Source: Eucommia ulmoides | Lineage: Eukaryota > Streptophyta > Magnoliopsida > Garryales > Eucommiaceae | Assembly (NCBI GenBank): GCA_016647705.1 | Contig: CM028330.1 | Location: 53,494,897 to 53,558,896 of the forward strand | Direction: 5' to 3' | DNA: 64,000 nt | Translations under genes and position numbers: made by a program | Notes under the pieces: generated by a model | Databases searched by the model: none | What the model was told of the DNA's origin: nothing | What the model saw: the letters and a program-made list of their open reading frames with translations, nothing else | Shown here: positions 11,307-23,109 of the stretch, in pieces | Numbering within the stretch: the stretch's first letter is position 1 | Layout of the letters: each line of letters opens with the position of its first letter

Positions 11307-13522
11307 ATGATGATGAATTGCGTGCAATCTCTTCTGCAGAAGCCGCCATTGTTGTTTCCTCCTCCTCCTTCTTCTTCTGTGTTGCAGAGATTGAACGAGA
11401 AGCGATACCGAGAAATCGCGAATTTCAATTGCGGCAAAAAGAGTAGGATTCGTCGCGTGATTGTGTGCGGATTAGTGGATCCATGGGCGCCGAACGTCGT
11501 TGATTCGCAGAGCATTGCTTCTCAGCTCTTCGCTCTCTCTCTCTTCCCCTACCTCGGTTTCTTATACTTCATCACCAAATCAAATTCTTCTCCCAAGCTC
11601 ACTCTCTTCGGATTCTATTTCTTGCTCGCATTTGTCGGTGCCACCAGTAAGTATTTCTTGATAATTATTATTTATTATTATTTTTTGAACTGGATTTGAA
11701 TTTTGTTTTGGTTGAATTTTGAATTACCGGTTTGATAATTGCGGTTTGAATTTGTTGATGCATGTGATGAATGTGCCTTAGGAATTAGGATTTAAGGGCC
11801 TGTTTGGCTGTCTGGCGGCCACCACCCCTGGCCACCACCACCATGTCGCCACCATATATTTAAGGGAAAAAAATAAACAAATGTTGTAACGAAATGTATT
11901 TCTTGATTCTGTCTTCATAAATTAAAAAAAAAAAAAAAACAATTTCAGGACAATGGTCGGTACCAAACATGTTTCTATTTTCGGAATACTCCAGAACGGA
12001 AACAAAATTTCCATCTCATCCCATCCCAGTTTATTGAAAGTAGAAACTGAAAACAAAAATACTAGCCGAACGCCACCTAATTATTTTGATGATTTTTTTT
12101 ATTTTTTATTTTAATGCATTGATTTGTGTATTTCTCTATTTAGATATGATTTAATCAAATTTATATATTGTTTGTTTGAACAAAGTAATACACAATTGAT
12201 TCGATTTAGTTCTAATTACACGAAAAAATAACATATGAATTAGAACTAATATTTAAGTAGCTAATTGAAGTGTTTTAATTCTTACAACCTGATGAGGGGG
12301 CATCCAGTTGGGCCTGAATCCCCTCCACGTGTCCCTTGTCACCAGCCACACATCATACGCGTGACGCACAGACCACACCCTATGCGGTCGATTGTAAAGG
12401 TGAGCTTGGGTGAGCGTATTGGCGCCGGGGAAGTTCTACCCACTACCCCAGCAAGTTATTATGTCGGGTGCTACTACACTGGAGCCATCGTCCCTGCTAG
12501 GGACAACAAGTCAAAGACCCCAACCACATCACCCTGAGCACAGTCATCGACCCCGAGACACACTTAGTCACTACCGCACTTGCTCGGGGACAGTTGTAAT
12601 GACCTCCTCCTATTTAGGAAAGAGCCATTACAATTCGAAAATAACCGCACATTACTCTGTATCTGGCGATATCCGCAACCTCAATAAGGAATGGATTGAG
12701 ATCCATGGAAGACTTGTCCCCTATAAACACTACATGGGGGGCTTAGCCAAGGTACACACACCTTTTCCCTTGCTAACACTGCCAAATTTCAACAAGAAAA
12801 ACACTATTGATTCTCATACCGGAGGTGCAACTCTGGCAGGCCTACCAGTGGTGCATTATTTTATAGGAACCAATGCTAGGAAGATCATACAGCTTGAATC
12901 CCAAAGTACCATTCTGATGAATCCGATTTTGGCTTCATCACAACTGAACACCAAAGTATAAGAATTCATACATTGACTCGTTGAAAAATGGTTTAATTTG
13001 CAAATTGAAGGACAACCAAACGGGCCCTAATTATTTTTTTGGTGATTTTTTGATTTCATGTTTAAACTTTCGATAGTGTTTTTTTTTCCAACCGAAACTG
13101 ATTCTCTTTCTCTTCTTGTTTGTATATGCAGTCCCCGCAGGAATTTATGGTAATTGTTTTTTAAATACAGATTTAAGGCAGTGTTTGGCAGCACGAAATT
13201 GAAGGCTTAGAATTGGAATTCAAAAACTTCAATTCCGTGAAACCAAACGCCACCCAACTGTCTAAATCCGTTTTTTTCCGTTCTTAAATAAAAAAGTAAC
13301 CAAACACGACTTATTATGTTCTTTGGGGCAGCTAAGGTACATTATGGGACTTCATTATCGAATGTGGATTGGTTACACGGCGGGGCGGAGTCTCTTCTCA
13401 CTTTAACCAATTTATTCATCGTACTGGGATTGAGAAAAGCCCTACGAGAATCTATCGATTCAAAAGAAAAATCATCAAATGTTGATTCTATGATCGAAGA
13501 GGAGAAAGAACCATCTGTCTAG
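11307..13522 (+). CDS. DUF3593-like predicted chloroplast membrane protein (182 aa, 3 exons)
   Basis: Exons 11307-11646, 13132-13149 and 13332-13522 join with all GT-AG borders and no stops into 182 codons. Residues 1 to about 55 are Ser/Pro/Arg-rich with no acidic cluster, like a plastid transit peptide. The mature part has three hydrophobic segments (about 70-89, 98-120, 141-157) joined by a loop reading HYGTSLSNVDWLHGGAESLL. This layout matches my memory of the DUF3593 family, found in cyanobacteria and plant plastids; function unknown. The middle exon is only 18 nt and encodes the IPAGIY block between segments 2 and 3. Intron 1 (1485 bp) holds a MITE and an LTR fragment; intron 2 (182 bp) is largely a mini-MITE. 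The start is the first of three consecutive ATGs, about 120 bp right of the fold-back/MITE pair. The gene model is strong; the family name is from recall. Confidence 0.82.
11799..12085. mobile_element. MITE family A fragment in intron 1
   Basis: The segment runs from gggcctgtttggc to gccgaacgccacctaa. It shares with the copies at 22094-22552 and (reversed) 17033-17460 the ggccaccacc core, the ATACATTTAA-like step, the poly-A region, caatggtcggtaccaaacatg, and the pyrimidine-rich end. An additional GGGCCTGTTTGG / CCAAACGGGCCC pair flanked by TAA brackets 11799-13028, which would fit a PIF/Harbinger-type insertion containing the LTR fragment. Confidence 0.6.
12265..12975 (+). mobile_element. 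Ty3-gypsy LTR fragment in intron 1
   Basis: A GC-richer block with CCCCTATAAACACTACATGG, then GGGGGCTTAGCCAAGGTACACA and later ACCGGAGGTGCAACTCTGGC. This TATA plus leader order is what one sees in many plant gypsy LTRs. It lies in sense orientation with the host gene. The ORF at 12410-12961 crosses it but matches no protein I know. Exact ends and target duplications were not resolved. Confidence 0.5.
13174..13256. mobile_element. Mini-MITE in intron 2
   Basis: About 83 bp running from aaggcagtgtttggcagcac to gtgaaaccaaacgccaccc, with imperfect inverted ends (GTGTTTGG / CCAAACGC). A similar element occurs at 29438-29555. It makes up nearly half of the 182-bp intron next to the 18-nt exon. Confidence 0.5.
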
Positions 13523-13619
13523 TTTCATAATAACGGTAATTATTTTTATTTTTATTTTTATTTTTTCATGATTTTTGAATTGTTTTTCTATGATGATATT
13601 TCTTCCATCTTGTAGTAAT

Positions 13620-13885
13620 GTTTAAGGCCATGTTTGTTTAGTGTTTCTGTTCCCAGATTTTTAGAACACATTTTTACGAATGGTACAATATTGTTTCCCG
13701 AAATTTGGGAACAAAAACACTAAGGTAGCATTTGGGAGACGAATTGATTTGAAAGAGGTTTATGAAATTCATAAACTAAAATTCCTTGTTTGGCTACTTT
13801 AGAAGGAATTTGTAAAAAAAAAAAAAAACCGGAAATTTGAAGTGGAATTTAAGGTAGGTAAAATGAATCCAAACGCCTCATAAAG
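13620..13885. mobile_element. Two MITE fragments downstream of the DUF3593-like gene
   Basis: 13625-13725 starts aaggccatgtttgtttagtg and ends acaaaaacactaagg; 13735-13880 starts tagcatttgggagac and ends atccaaacgcctcata. Both have the TTTGG-rich ends of the MITEs nearby. The rest of 13523-14310 is AT-rich with no gene seen. Confidence 0.4.
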
Positions 13886-14317
13886 ATTTTTTTTCTTTTT
13901 AATATTTTAACTAGTTTTAGACCTGCGCTTATTAAATTATGTATTTATATATTTTATTATTTTTTATGTATTTAATTTATTAGTTAATTTGAATAAAAAA
14001 TAAAAATGATTTAATTGATAAAGGGTAAAAAAAATTAGTCTGGATAATCTAGGTAAAATAAGGATGTTCGGATTGAGAGCAGAGAGAGAGAAACAAAAAG
14101 AGAGAACAATTTTTTTTTTTTGGTCCCATATGATATATGTTGTGTAGGAACACAATTTAACTTTTAAATGTAGAGACAATAATATTGTTTTCTGGTTCTC
14201 ATCCGAGTGAAACCAAGAGCACCCCATTGTTAAGTTTATGGTTTGATAGTTCTAAATCCTAAATAGAACAATAATGTGAATTTTTATACATATAAGCCAT
14301 TAAATCGTTTAGGAGAT

Positions 14318-14765
14318 CTAGGTTGTGTTTGGTTAAGGGATTTGGGGAAAAGATTTCAATTGGATAAGGGATTTCAAAATCTTCTTTTGACAAATCACTT
14401 GTTTGGGTTTGTTTGAATTTTAGGAGGGAGGGATTTGTCAAATTCTTTTGGGGGTGAAATGAAGGATTTCGAAATCCTTTTGGGAGAGGCTGAATTTGCC
14501 AAATCCTTCGATCACCGTCTTCTTCGTTCTTGTTCTTTTGTTTCGTTTTTCTTCTTCTTCTTCGTTCTTGTTCTTCTGCTTTGTTGTTGTAATTGTAAAT
14601 GTTGTTTTGTTCCCATAAATTTGGAATTGTAAATGTTGTTTTGTTCCCATAAATTCTGTTTTGTTCCCATAAATTTGTTGTTGAAATTACATGTTCAAAT
14701 GTTTCAGCTCAAACAATTATCCAAATAAGAGATTTGTGAAATGAAGGGATTTCAAAAAAAAAAAA
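14318..14765. mobile_element. MITE-like element with GGATTT repeats
   Basis: Starts ttgtgtttggttaagggatt and contains repeated blocks of aagggatttcaaaatc and gatttgtcaaattc on both strands, then ends near atgaagggatttc. An internal run repeats gttttgttcccataaattt three times (14605-14675). Confidence 0.45.
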
Positions 14766-14769
14766 CAAG

Positions 14770-15190
14770 TTATTGTTAAGTTTAAGGTTCAGATTTGGCA
14801 AACAGTTTAATGATTTGTGTATCAAAATTCATGTAGTTGTTCGGTTTAGAATTTAGAACTACGCTTTTTAATGGTCTATTTATATATTAAAAAAAATAAA
14901 AATAAAAATCATGTTATTGTTAGGTTTAGAGTTTAAATCTGCCAAAGAGTTTAATGTGTATCAAAATTCATGTTATTGTTTGGTTTAGCTTTTAGATATG
15001 CTAAGCGGTTTAATGGTTTATGTGTATGTTTGGTTTAGGGTTTATAATACTCAAATGGTTTAATGATTTATGTCTATCAAAAACAATGTTATTATTTCAT
15101 TTAAGGTTTAGATTTGTTAAATGGTTTAATGATTTATGTATATGAAAAATCATGTTATTGTTCTACTTAGGATTTAGAGTATAAAAATTT
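14770..15190. repeat. Tandem repeats of about 80-110 bp
   Basis: The pattern gttattgtt(c/t)(g)gtttag...gtttaga..tgc(t)aaa..gtttaatg.tttatgtgtatcaaaa is present about five times with drift. No ORF crosses the units. The following 15190-15570 shows no gene. Confidence 0.6.
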
Positions 15191-15572
15191 CATCATAGTA
15201 ATTTCTGCATTTGGCAAAATTTGAACTCCCACATATGGTTAAGACATGTTCTATTTTGATCTTATTATTTTTGTTCAAAATGTATTTTGGATTTCACCTT
15301 AGGAAGTGAAAATTTCCTGATTTTGGAGTGCTATCACTCACTACGTGACCTATCTATGGTTACATTCAACTGTGTAAACATTCTCATTCTTTGACGAAAA
15401 GAACAAAAAAATAGTGTGTTTTATTTAGTAATCAAGGCCAAAATTAACAATTGTAAACATTGAAAATAACAGTGTTAATCTTCAATGTCTTTGTTTACGA
15501 CTTAATGTTCTTTCTTCACCAGAAAGATACGCAACTCCGGACTCTCTTCCAATCACTTCCAAGAACAATAGT

Positions 15573-15714
15573 CTACCAGTGGTTATATTCTTCTACGCCC
15601 TGCCTGAGCATTGCATATTTGTCTAGTATGGCAAACAAAGGAACACCATCGTAGGCAAATGAAATGCCACGTTCTTGTTCCCATTCCCGTGTTTTGGCAA
15701 CCAAAGTGTCAATC
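15573..15714 (-). pseudogene. MAP65-like exon fragment
   Basis: Reading the minus strand from 15714, a pyrimidine-rich intron end (ctttactttgtag) is followed by an open frame IDTLVAKTREWEQERGISF...YDGVP-L-A-LDKYAMLRQ that ends in a TAG (15573-15575) after about 47 codons. This block resembles the internal segment of plant 65-kDa microtubule-associated proteins, where a similar AKTR-WE-E-GI-F-YDGVPLL-MLDEY--LRQ run occurs. The rest of the protein is absent nearby. A single exon with its 3' splice site retained suggests a gene remnant or a fragment carried by a transposon. The identification is from recall of the family. Confidence 0.6.
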
Positions 15715-17030
15715 CTACAAAGTAAAGAAACAAACAAACAAATAAATAGGAAGAGGAAATGTCAATGTATCACGCGGAAAAACGTTAATCACCACGTACA
15801 AAACAGCTCTTAAAGAGACAACCAATTTCATTATCTTCAAAATTTGGTCACAGCCTGTTTCAGTACATGAAACAAAAGAGTGGCGACAAAAAATTGGCCC
15901 AATTTCACACATACCTGGATTTTATTGACCAAAATATGTGTTTTTTCAGCATGCTTGAGATTAACTGTGCACCTCTGTTTGCGTTATACCTTTTATCATC
16001 CAGTTATCACCAATGCAAATCAATAGCACGGCCATACCATAATTGTTCGTGTAAAGATTACAAAATTTTAAGCACCAAAAAACACCCAAAAATGTCGTTT
16101 TGCAGTGTCCCTTGGCCTATCATTTCTTAGAGCCTCAAAATCCTAGCATAGTTAAAGGGAAAAAACCATGCAACATTAACATGAGAAATGATTTTTTTTT
16201 TTTTTCCAACTATGTAAGCCTTTTAAAATACTTGAAGGGGGAAGAACATGCATGCAAAGGATTTATGGGAGAGAGGCAAAGGATTTCTGAAATCTTTCCT
16301 GCAAAATACCCATCACCAATATTAAAATTTCAAAAAATAAAAAAATAAATTCAAAGAACCAACATAGAAAGTAAGATGAAACAGAAACAAATCAGGAAAA
16401 AAGAGCATTATAAGGAGTATCTGGTTACAAATTTGAGCGATAAATCCTTGTCGATGAGGTCTTCCTGTTGTTAATCCATGCATTGCAAATGAATGAGAAC
16501 AAACCATAGGATGTAAAACTAATGAAACACAATAAATGAAGCAAGAGATAGAGAGTGGAGCGATTTCAAACAACAAACTTCTTAATGTTGGTAGAGGCGG
16601 CGACTGATAGAAGGTAGGTTTGAAATGCGTAGGGCTCGAAACGGTAAAATGAAATCATTGATGAGGGAGGAACCGACAGATTGAATTTGTCCGATCGTTG
16701 GCGATTGTAGGTCTCGAAACGGCAAATTGAATTGAATTGATTTTATTGATGAGCGAAGAATTGAATCGAATCGGATGATGGATGACGATGAGGGTGGAGT
16801 GGCTGGAGTGAAGTCATTGATTGATAAGGGAAGAAGCGGATGATGGCTGATGAGGCAAATGGATAAAGCCATGGAGGTGGCGATGAATGAGAACACAGAT
16901 GAGCCATTTCTTTTGATGTGGTTCATTCTAAGCCAAAACTTTCTCTTTTAGGTTCTTCTATTAGATATGAGTTTAATTTACATCATTTAAAAATTCAATT
17001 TTAAAAAAATGCAAAATGATGGAATTTTAA
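15715..17030. other. Non-coding stretch with possible transposon or gene remnants
   Basis: 15715-15910 looks like the intron before the MAP65-like exon. I found no further MAP65 exons up to 16600. 16582-16926 on the minus strand is an open frame (114 aa, Ser/Pro-rich) with no recognised family. It contains a duplicated block around ggtctcgaaacggcaaa, so it is more likely repeat than gene. Confidence 0.4.
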
Positions 17031-17032
17031 GG

Positions 17033-17460
17033 TGGCCTTTGGTTAGTGTATCTGCTTTTCTGTTTCTACTTTCAATAAATTGAGATGAGAATTCTGTTTC
17101 CGTTTTGGAGAATTCCGGGAATAGAAACATGTTTGGCAATGACCATTGTCCTGAAATTGTTTCTTTTTATTCATGAGAACAAAAACAAGAAACACGTTTG
17201 GTTGCAACATTTGTTTTTTTTTTTTTTTTATTTAAATGTATGGTGGCCGGCGGAGTGGTAGTGGAAATAGTTTTGTGGGAGTGACTAGAAATCAACATTT
17301 TTTTTTTTGTTTCTCAGATTCTTAAGAAATTTAGGAATTACTCCCAAAAATTTGGGAACAGAAACGTGTTTAGCAAACGCGTTTCTGTACATTAATCTCA
17401 AAATTTTGGAAGCAGGAACAAAAATCAGGGAACGGAAACATTAACCGATTGGGGCCTAAG
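17033..17460 (-). mobile_element. MITE family A, near-complete reverse copy
   Basis: It runs from aaggtggcctttggttagtg to cattaaccgattggggcctaag and is the reverse complement in layout of the copy at 22094-22552: polypurine arm, gtttctttttattcatgag, core GGTGGCCGGCGG, then ACTCCCAAAAATTTGGGAAC and CGTTTCTGTACATTAAT. Confidence 0.7.
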
Positions 17461-17479
17461 ATTTCATCATTTTTTAAAT

Positions 17480-17960
17480 TCTCTATGGCCTTGTTTGTCT
17501 AGTTTTTGGTTTTTAGTGAAGATATATTGCGAATAATTAATAATTTGTTTTTGTTCTGCTCCCGGAATTTTAGAACAAATTTCTGCAAACAAATGAGAAC
17601 AATTTTCTTTTAAATGTATGGTGGCCCGCTGGGTGGTGGTGGCCGGGCCGGCAGGGTGGTAGTGAAAATAGTTTTATAGGAGTGAATATGAATCAACATT
17701 TTTTTTATTTCTAAGATTTTTAAAGAATTCAGGAATTACTCCCAAAAATTTGGCAACAAAAACGTGCTTAGTAAACGCGTTTCCGTACATTAATCCCAAA
17801 ATTTTGGAAGCGGGAACAGAAATCAGGGAGCGGAAACATTAACCGGTTGGGGCCTAAGATATGTAGCGAATAATTAATAATTTGTTTCTGTTCTGCTCCC
17901 GGAATTTTAGAACAAATTTCTACAAACAAATGAGAACAATTTTCCATTTCTTATTTGATA
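17480..17960. mobile_element. Tandemly rearranged MITE family A copies
   Basis: A 75-bp block (gcgaataattaataatttg through gagaacaattttc) occurs at about 17530-17605 and again at 17867-17945. Between them is a second reversed family A core (gtatggtggcccgctggg to ttaaccggttggggcctaag). The repeated block directly abuts the element end. Confidence 0.6.
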
Positions 17961-18132
17961 ACATAGTTAGTCTCCCTAGGGCCTTGTTTGGTATTTCAAA
18001 AACTTCATAAATCGATTTTTTTTTACGAGCATTCTAATGGCAGCTCAATCACCTAATGCTACACCAATTATTTCTCACATCTACTGCATTTAGGACTCCA
18101 ATTTCGGGTAGCCAAACGCTGCCTTACTGTTC

Positions 18133-20452
18133 TTATGTTAAGAATCCGAGTGTATCGAATGGGAAATTCGGGTCTAGATTTACAGGGTCAATCGAGAAAT
18201 CCAGATCACCGATCGGAGAATTGGTGGAAGAATTGGTGGCTGAGATTCCTCCAGCGAGATTCTGGCCATTTCCAAAACCGTTTTCCGGCGAAATCGAGAA
18301 GTAATTTGAGCCCGAGGTCGCCGGAGACACAAACGCCGGCGAATAACCGCCCAGGAGATCCTCGAAAGAATTCGGGGGAAAAGAGAACGGAATTACCATT
18401 TCGTCTTCGGTGTTGACCCTTAGATTGGCCTGGAAATTCCAAAGCTTTCCGCCGGGGGTTGGTTGTGGGGGTGTTTGGTTATGGGGATAATGGTGGTTGA
18501 TTTTGGGTTGTTTGGTTTGGGGTGAGTATGGAACTGAAGGGGGTGCTCGGCAGCAGGTGTGTTGGCCTTTGTAAGTGATGTCGAAGATGGTGGGGTCTTC
18601 ATCTGATCTCTGGACTTGCTTTGTGGCCCAGCAGTTCTTCATGCTTCTGTATGTGCATCTATAATAGCTTCTGCATTCATATATATATATATACACACAC
18701 ATTAGAGATTCATTTTTTAATCCAAATTTAGCTCTATATATACATATATGTTTGTGTGTATTCTAAAGGCAGTCTACTACTACAAAGTTCCGGCTATGCT
18801 CGGGGTTTGGAGAAAAGTTGGACCACCTAGATCTATTGTATACAACATTACCTTACTTTGTAAAAGATGTTTCCACGACTCAAACCCGTGACCTCTAGGT
18901 CACACAGCGACAACTTTTACTGTTGCGCCAAGTTGTTATTGATTCCATAATTGTGTGTGTAATCTTTTGTGTTTGTGTGTATTTGATTTTTCCTTTGTGT
19001 TTGTATGTATAATTGTGTATATATATTTGTGTCTATGTCTATATGTACATGGATGTGTGTATATATGTACATGTGTAGGTATCTTTTACTGGTCATACGA
19101 AATTGGAATTAGAAATAAATGCATGTAAAATTTTGAGATATTTTATTTATTCGTGCACGGATATAACTATTAAATAAATTAATAATGTAAAAATTAAATA
19201 TTTGTCTAAAAATACTTTATTTATTTAATTTAATTTTTAAATTTTATTAAAATAAAATGATAAATATAAATTACCTAGGAAATTTTGCACCCAAAATGTC
19301 TTTTTGACCATATTTTCTCCAACTATAACCGTCGTCATGTGATCCTTCTAACCCAGTCTCTGTGGTTACCTTCACTTGGTCTGTCCATGTTGGCAATGTC
19401 TTCCTACAAAAATAATATCCACAATTTTCATTTAAAAATAAATAATAATAATAATAATAATAATAGAGTTTTGAAAAATAAAAAAATAAATTCAAAAAAA
19501 AAAAAAAAAAAGTGGACGATATTATTTTTATTTTATAGTAATATTTTAGCCTTTTTTGCAATTTGTATCCGAAGATTTAGAGAAATCTCATTTTAGTCTC
19601 TGTTCTTTGAATTTGAACACGTTAAGTCTTAAAATATCCAAATCACGTTAAGTCAGTCTTTTTGTTATTTTTTTTTATGATGAAATTTACACACGTGGGT
19701 GATTCTATTTTTGACACGTTATTGAGTTCCGTCATAAAAATCGACGGAATTACTATCCATTTTCTTCAAATTAATTCAAACTGTTAATAAAAAAACGTTT
19801 TAAAAAAATCATCATGATTTATTAATAGAATTTTTTTATGTAAAAAAAATCACAATATATAAATATTTGAAATATATAGCTTTTATTAGTTTTTAAAATG
19901 TTCCAATAATTAGGTGCCTTAAAAAAACACAATTTTAAATATTTAAAAATTTCAAATTTCTTAAATATTTGTAAAATTAGTATTCTACATTTTATGGATA
20001 TACTATCTTGTTCTAGTTTTTTTTTTTTAACTATTTTTTTAAATAAAAGTTTTTTTTTTTGTTTTTTTTAAATAAACTATTTAAAACTCTTTTTTTTAAA
20101 AGTAGTTTAAATTCAAAATTCACCTTTTCTTTGATCCACACACTGCGGTATCCTGATGATCATTAAACCCTCGATCGAACTCGTCGCTCCGGGGACTCCC
20201 GTCGACGGAAATCGAAGATTCCGGCAGACCCATCGTCGGAATCACCGCCTGAGACTGCTCCACCGACCCACTCCACCCGAGTATAAACAGACACTTCTCT
20301 AAGGAAGACAATACCCTCTGTAGCAGAAAGTTCTTCGTTTCGGACGGAGACGACGTCGTATTCAAATGAACCCTCAGCTGTTTGGCTACATCCATTCCCT
20401 GATTCAGCTCTTGGATTAGCATACGCTGTTCCCATTCAGAACGACACCCCAT
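18133..20452 (-). CDS. WRKY: Group III WRKY transcription factor (331 aa, 3 exons)
   Basis: Exons on the minus strand are 20452-20124, 19403-19275 and 18670-18133, joining in frame with GT-AG borders to 332 codons including the stop. The WRKYGQK heptad is at residues 138-144. The zinc finger is Cys158-X7-Cys166-X23-His190-T-Cys192, the C2HC pattern that defines group III. Intron 2 interrupts the Arg of FPR in the WRKY domain, the conserved R-type position. The N-terminus has a QELNQGMDVAKQL segment like the helical N-end of WRKY30/41/46/53 proteins, and the C-terminus is acidic and Asn/Ser/Pro-rich. These proteins bind W-boxes (TTGAC-C/T) and act mostly in defence and senescence. A TTGACT W-box at 20870-20875 upstream would allow self- or cross-regulation. 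The model is intact. Which Arabidopsis paralogue it is closest to cannot be decided here. Confidence 0.93.
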
Positions 20453-20693
20453 CCTCGTTTATAAACTCTCTCTCTCTAAAAATACCGTTAATTCCCAAAA
20501 TATGCTCTGTTTTTTTCTCTCTCTATTTTCAGTCGAATTATGACACGATAAGACACATAATTAACCTTTCTTTTTCAATGCTCAAGAATACCCAGAACTC
20601 AAAAATTGCTGAAATTGAGAAATTGAAGTGGAAAAATGTAAGAATTTGATGAAAATTTGAAATGGGTATGGTTTTTGAAGTGATTTTAGCATG

Positions 20694-20832
20694 AGAGAGA
20701 GAGAGAGAGAGAGAGAATGGTGGCTTTGTTTGTGAGCTGAATGGGACGAATGAAAGATGCTGAGGAAGGAGGGAGCGAGGAACATTAATTTAAAGGAATC
20801 CCCCTTCCCCTTTTGGGATTTAAGTGAGATGT

Positions 20833-20866
<34 letters not shown>

Positions 20867-20999
20867 TATTTGACTGAGAAAACGAGTTTTTCTGCGCGGA
20901 CTGGTCTTTGGTCATATATGTCCAAGTGTAGTGAAGTGTTTAGGAGGTCCAAATGAGGATTGCTGACCAATTCAAACCCCCCCCCCCCCCCCCCCCCCC
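20694..20999. repeat. (GA)n tracts and a C23 homopolymer upstream of WRKY
   Basis: (GA)n lies at about 20694-20716 and 20833-20863, and an uninterrupted run of 23 C at 20977-20999. On the WRKY strand these read as CT-rich and G-rich tracts 240-550 bp before the ATG, where CT-rich promoter and 5'UTR tracts are common in plants. Confidence 0.85.
20870..20875 (+). promoter_or_regulatory. W-box (TTGACT)
   Basis: A full W-box core sits about 420 bp upstream of the WRKY ATG (present on the plus strand; the element works in either orientation). Motif only. Confidence 0.35.
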
Positions 21000-21179
21000 T
21001 CTCTCTCGAGTTGTAGGTGAGAGAGTGAGAAAGTTCGAAAGTGGGAAATTATGTTTTGGTCCAAAGCTTTTGGATGGGTTTTATTTTAGTCCCAATTAAT
21101 TGATTTCAGTCAAAAACAAAATTTTGTAGTCATACTTTCCTATGGGAGGAAATTCATGTCTACTTTCCTAAAATTTTGG

Positions 21180-21430
21180 CTACCACCACCTGCCACCTCC
21201 ACCCCTCGACCGCCACAACCCTTCCGGCCACCATACATTTAAAGAAAATAAAAGAATAAATGTCACAGCTAAACATGTTTCTTGTTTGTGTTCTCATAAA
21301 TTAAAATAAAATTAGGACAATGGTCTCTACCAAATATGTTTCTATTTTCAGAATATTCTAAAATAGAAATAGAATTTTCATTCCAGTTTATTAGAAGTAG
21401 AAATAGAAAAACAGAAACAAAACACAGCCT
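21180..21430 (+). mobile_element. MITE family A, partial copy
   Basis: Contains the core cggccaccatacatttaaag and the 3' half up to cagaaacaaaacacagcctaaat. The 5' half is missing. Confidence 0.6.
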
Positions 21431-22093
21431 AAATTTTTAAAAAATCGAACTACATAATAATTAGGAAAATTGCACTTTTGATCCAATAAATTAAAGGTAG
21501 GTAGTGTTTAAGTGCTCCTTAAATTTGTAGTTAACACACTCGATCCATGAACTTACAATTTGGTTTCAATCTAGAAAATCCTAGACAGTGTTAAGGAAAT
21601 TGGACATAATTGGTCACGTGTTAAGCACATGATCTGTTAGTTGGGGGACACATGCGTCATTTTTAAATCCAATATCCTTCCACAGTTGCAAATTTAATTA
21701 GTGTTCATCATTTGCACTCTCCCACATTTGCAAATTTTATCAGTGTTCCACATTTGCAAATTTGATCCGTGTTCATTACAAATAGTAATAATGTGTAAAG
21801 AAATTAAAATTATAGGGGTTGAAAGTGTATTTTACCCTAATCCAAATGTAGACCAATTCAAAATTCTCAATATCTCTGTGAAAGAGAGTGTGAAAGTTCG
21901 AAAGTGGAAATTATGTTTTGGTCCTAAACTTTTGGATGGGTGTTAATTTAGTCCCAATTAATTGATTTCAACACAAAAGCATGGGGTGGGTTGTTAGAAA
22001 CAAAATTTGTAGACCTAGTTTCCTATGGGAGGAAATTCATGTATACTTTCCAAAAATACTACTTGTTGTCATGGAGAGGCAAAATGGACAATG

Positions 22094-22552
22094 AGACCCC
22101 GTTTGTTTATTATTTCTATTCTCGTTTTCAAAATTTTAGAATTAATGTACAGAAACGCGTTTGATAAACACGTTTTTGTTCTGAAAATTTTAGGAGTATT
22201 TCCAGAATTATTTTTAGAATTTGAGACACAAAAATGTTGATTCCTATTGACTCCCACAAAACTATTTTCACTACCATCCCGTTAGCTACCAACACCCGCC
22301 GGCCACCACCAACCACGGCCATCACCACCTTGCCAGTCACTATACATTTAAAGAAAATGAAAGAACAAATGTTGCAATCAAACATGTTTTTTGTTTCTGT
22401 TATTATAAGTTAAAAAATCAATTTCAAAACAATGGTCGTTACTAAACATGTTTCTATTTCCAGAATACTCCTGAACAGAAATAGAATTTACATCCTATTT
22501 CATTTCAGTTTATCGGAAGCATAAACAGAAATACTAACCAAACGCCACCTAA
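22094..22552 (+). mobile_element. MITE family A, best-preserved copy (~460 bp)
   Basis: Runs from accccgtttgtttattattt to actaaccaaacgccaccta. A second, truncated 3' end follows at 22585-22680. Ends GTTTG and CAAAC are inverted. No ORF. Confidence 0.65.
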
Positions 22553-23109
22553 ATTTTCAAAAAATCAAACTACATCATAATTGGGAATACTTCAAAATAG
22601 AAATAGAATTTTCAACCTATTTCATCCCAATACTTTTTGGAAGTAGAAACAGAAATACTAACAAAACGCCACCTAAATTTTCAAAAAGTCAAACTACATC
22701 ATAATTGGAAAAATTGCACTTTTGGTCAATTTAAATTTAAGGTGGATATTGTTTAAGTGCTCCGGAGATTCACATTTGGTCCATGAACTTATAATTTGGT
22801 TTTAATCTGTGTAAGAAAAAATTTGACATAATAGGTCACGTGTTGAGCACGTGAGCTACTAACTGGCGACACATGCGTCATTTTTTAATCCAATATCCTT
22901 CTACAGTTGTAAATTTGATTAGTATTCATCATTTGCACTCTCTCCCATAGTTGCAAATTTGATTAGTGTTCATCACAAATAGTAGTGATGTATATTGAAA
23001 TAAAAATTATAGGGGGTAAAAAGTGTAATTTACCCTAATAGAAAGTTGACCAATTCAAAATTCTCTAATAGATAAATATGGGGGTGAAAAGTGTAATTTG
23101 GTGTTTTGG

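Noticed and set aside
12410..12961. 183-aa plus-strand frame in intron 1 of the DUF3593-like gene
   Set aside because: It crosses an LTR-type TATA/leader region and matches no retrotransposon or host protein I know. Length alone is not enough.
16582..16926. 114-aa minus-strand frame
   Set aside because: Contains an internal duplicated block and no recognisable domain. Probably repeat-derived.
20977..20999. C23 run considered as evidence for a telomere- or G4-type element
   Set aside because: A plain homopolymer next to (GA)n tracts; no G-quadruplex repeat spacing. Could be slippage or a sequencing error.
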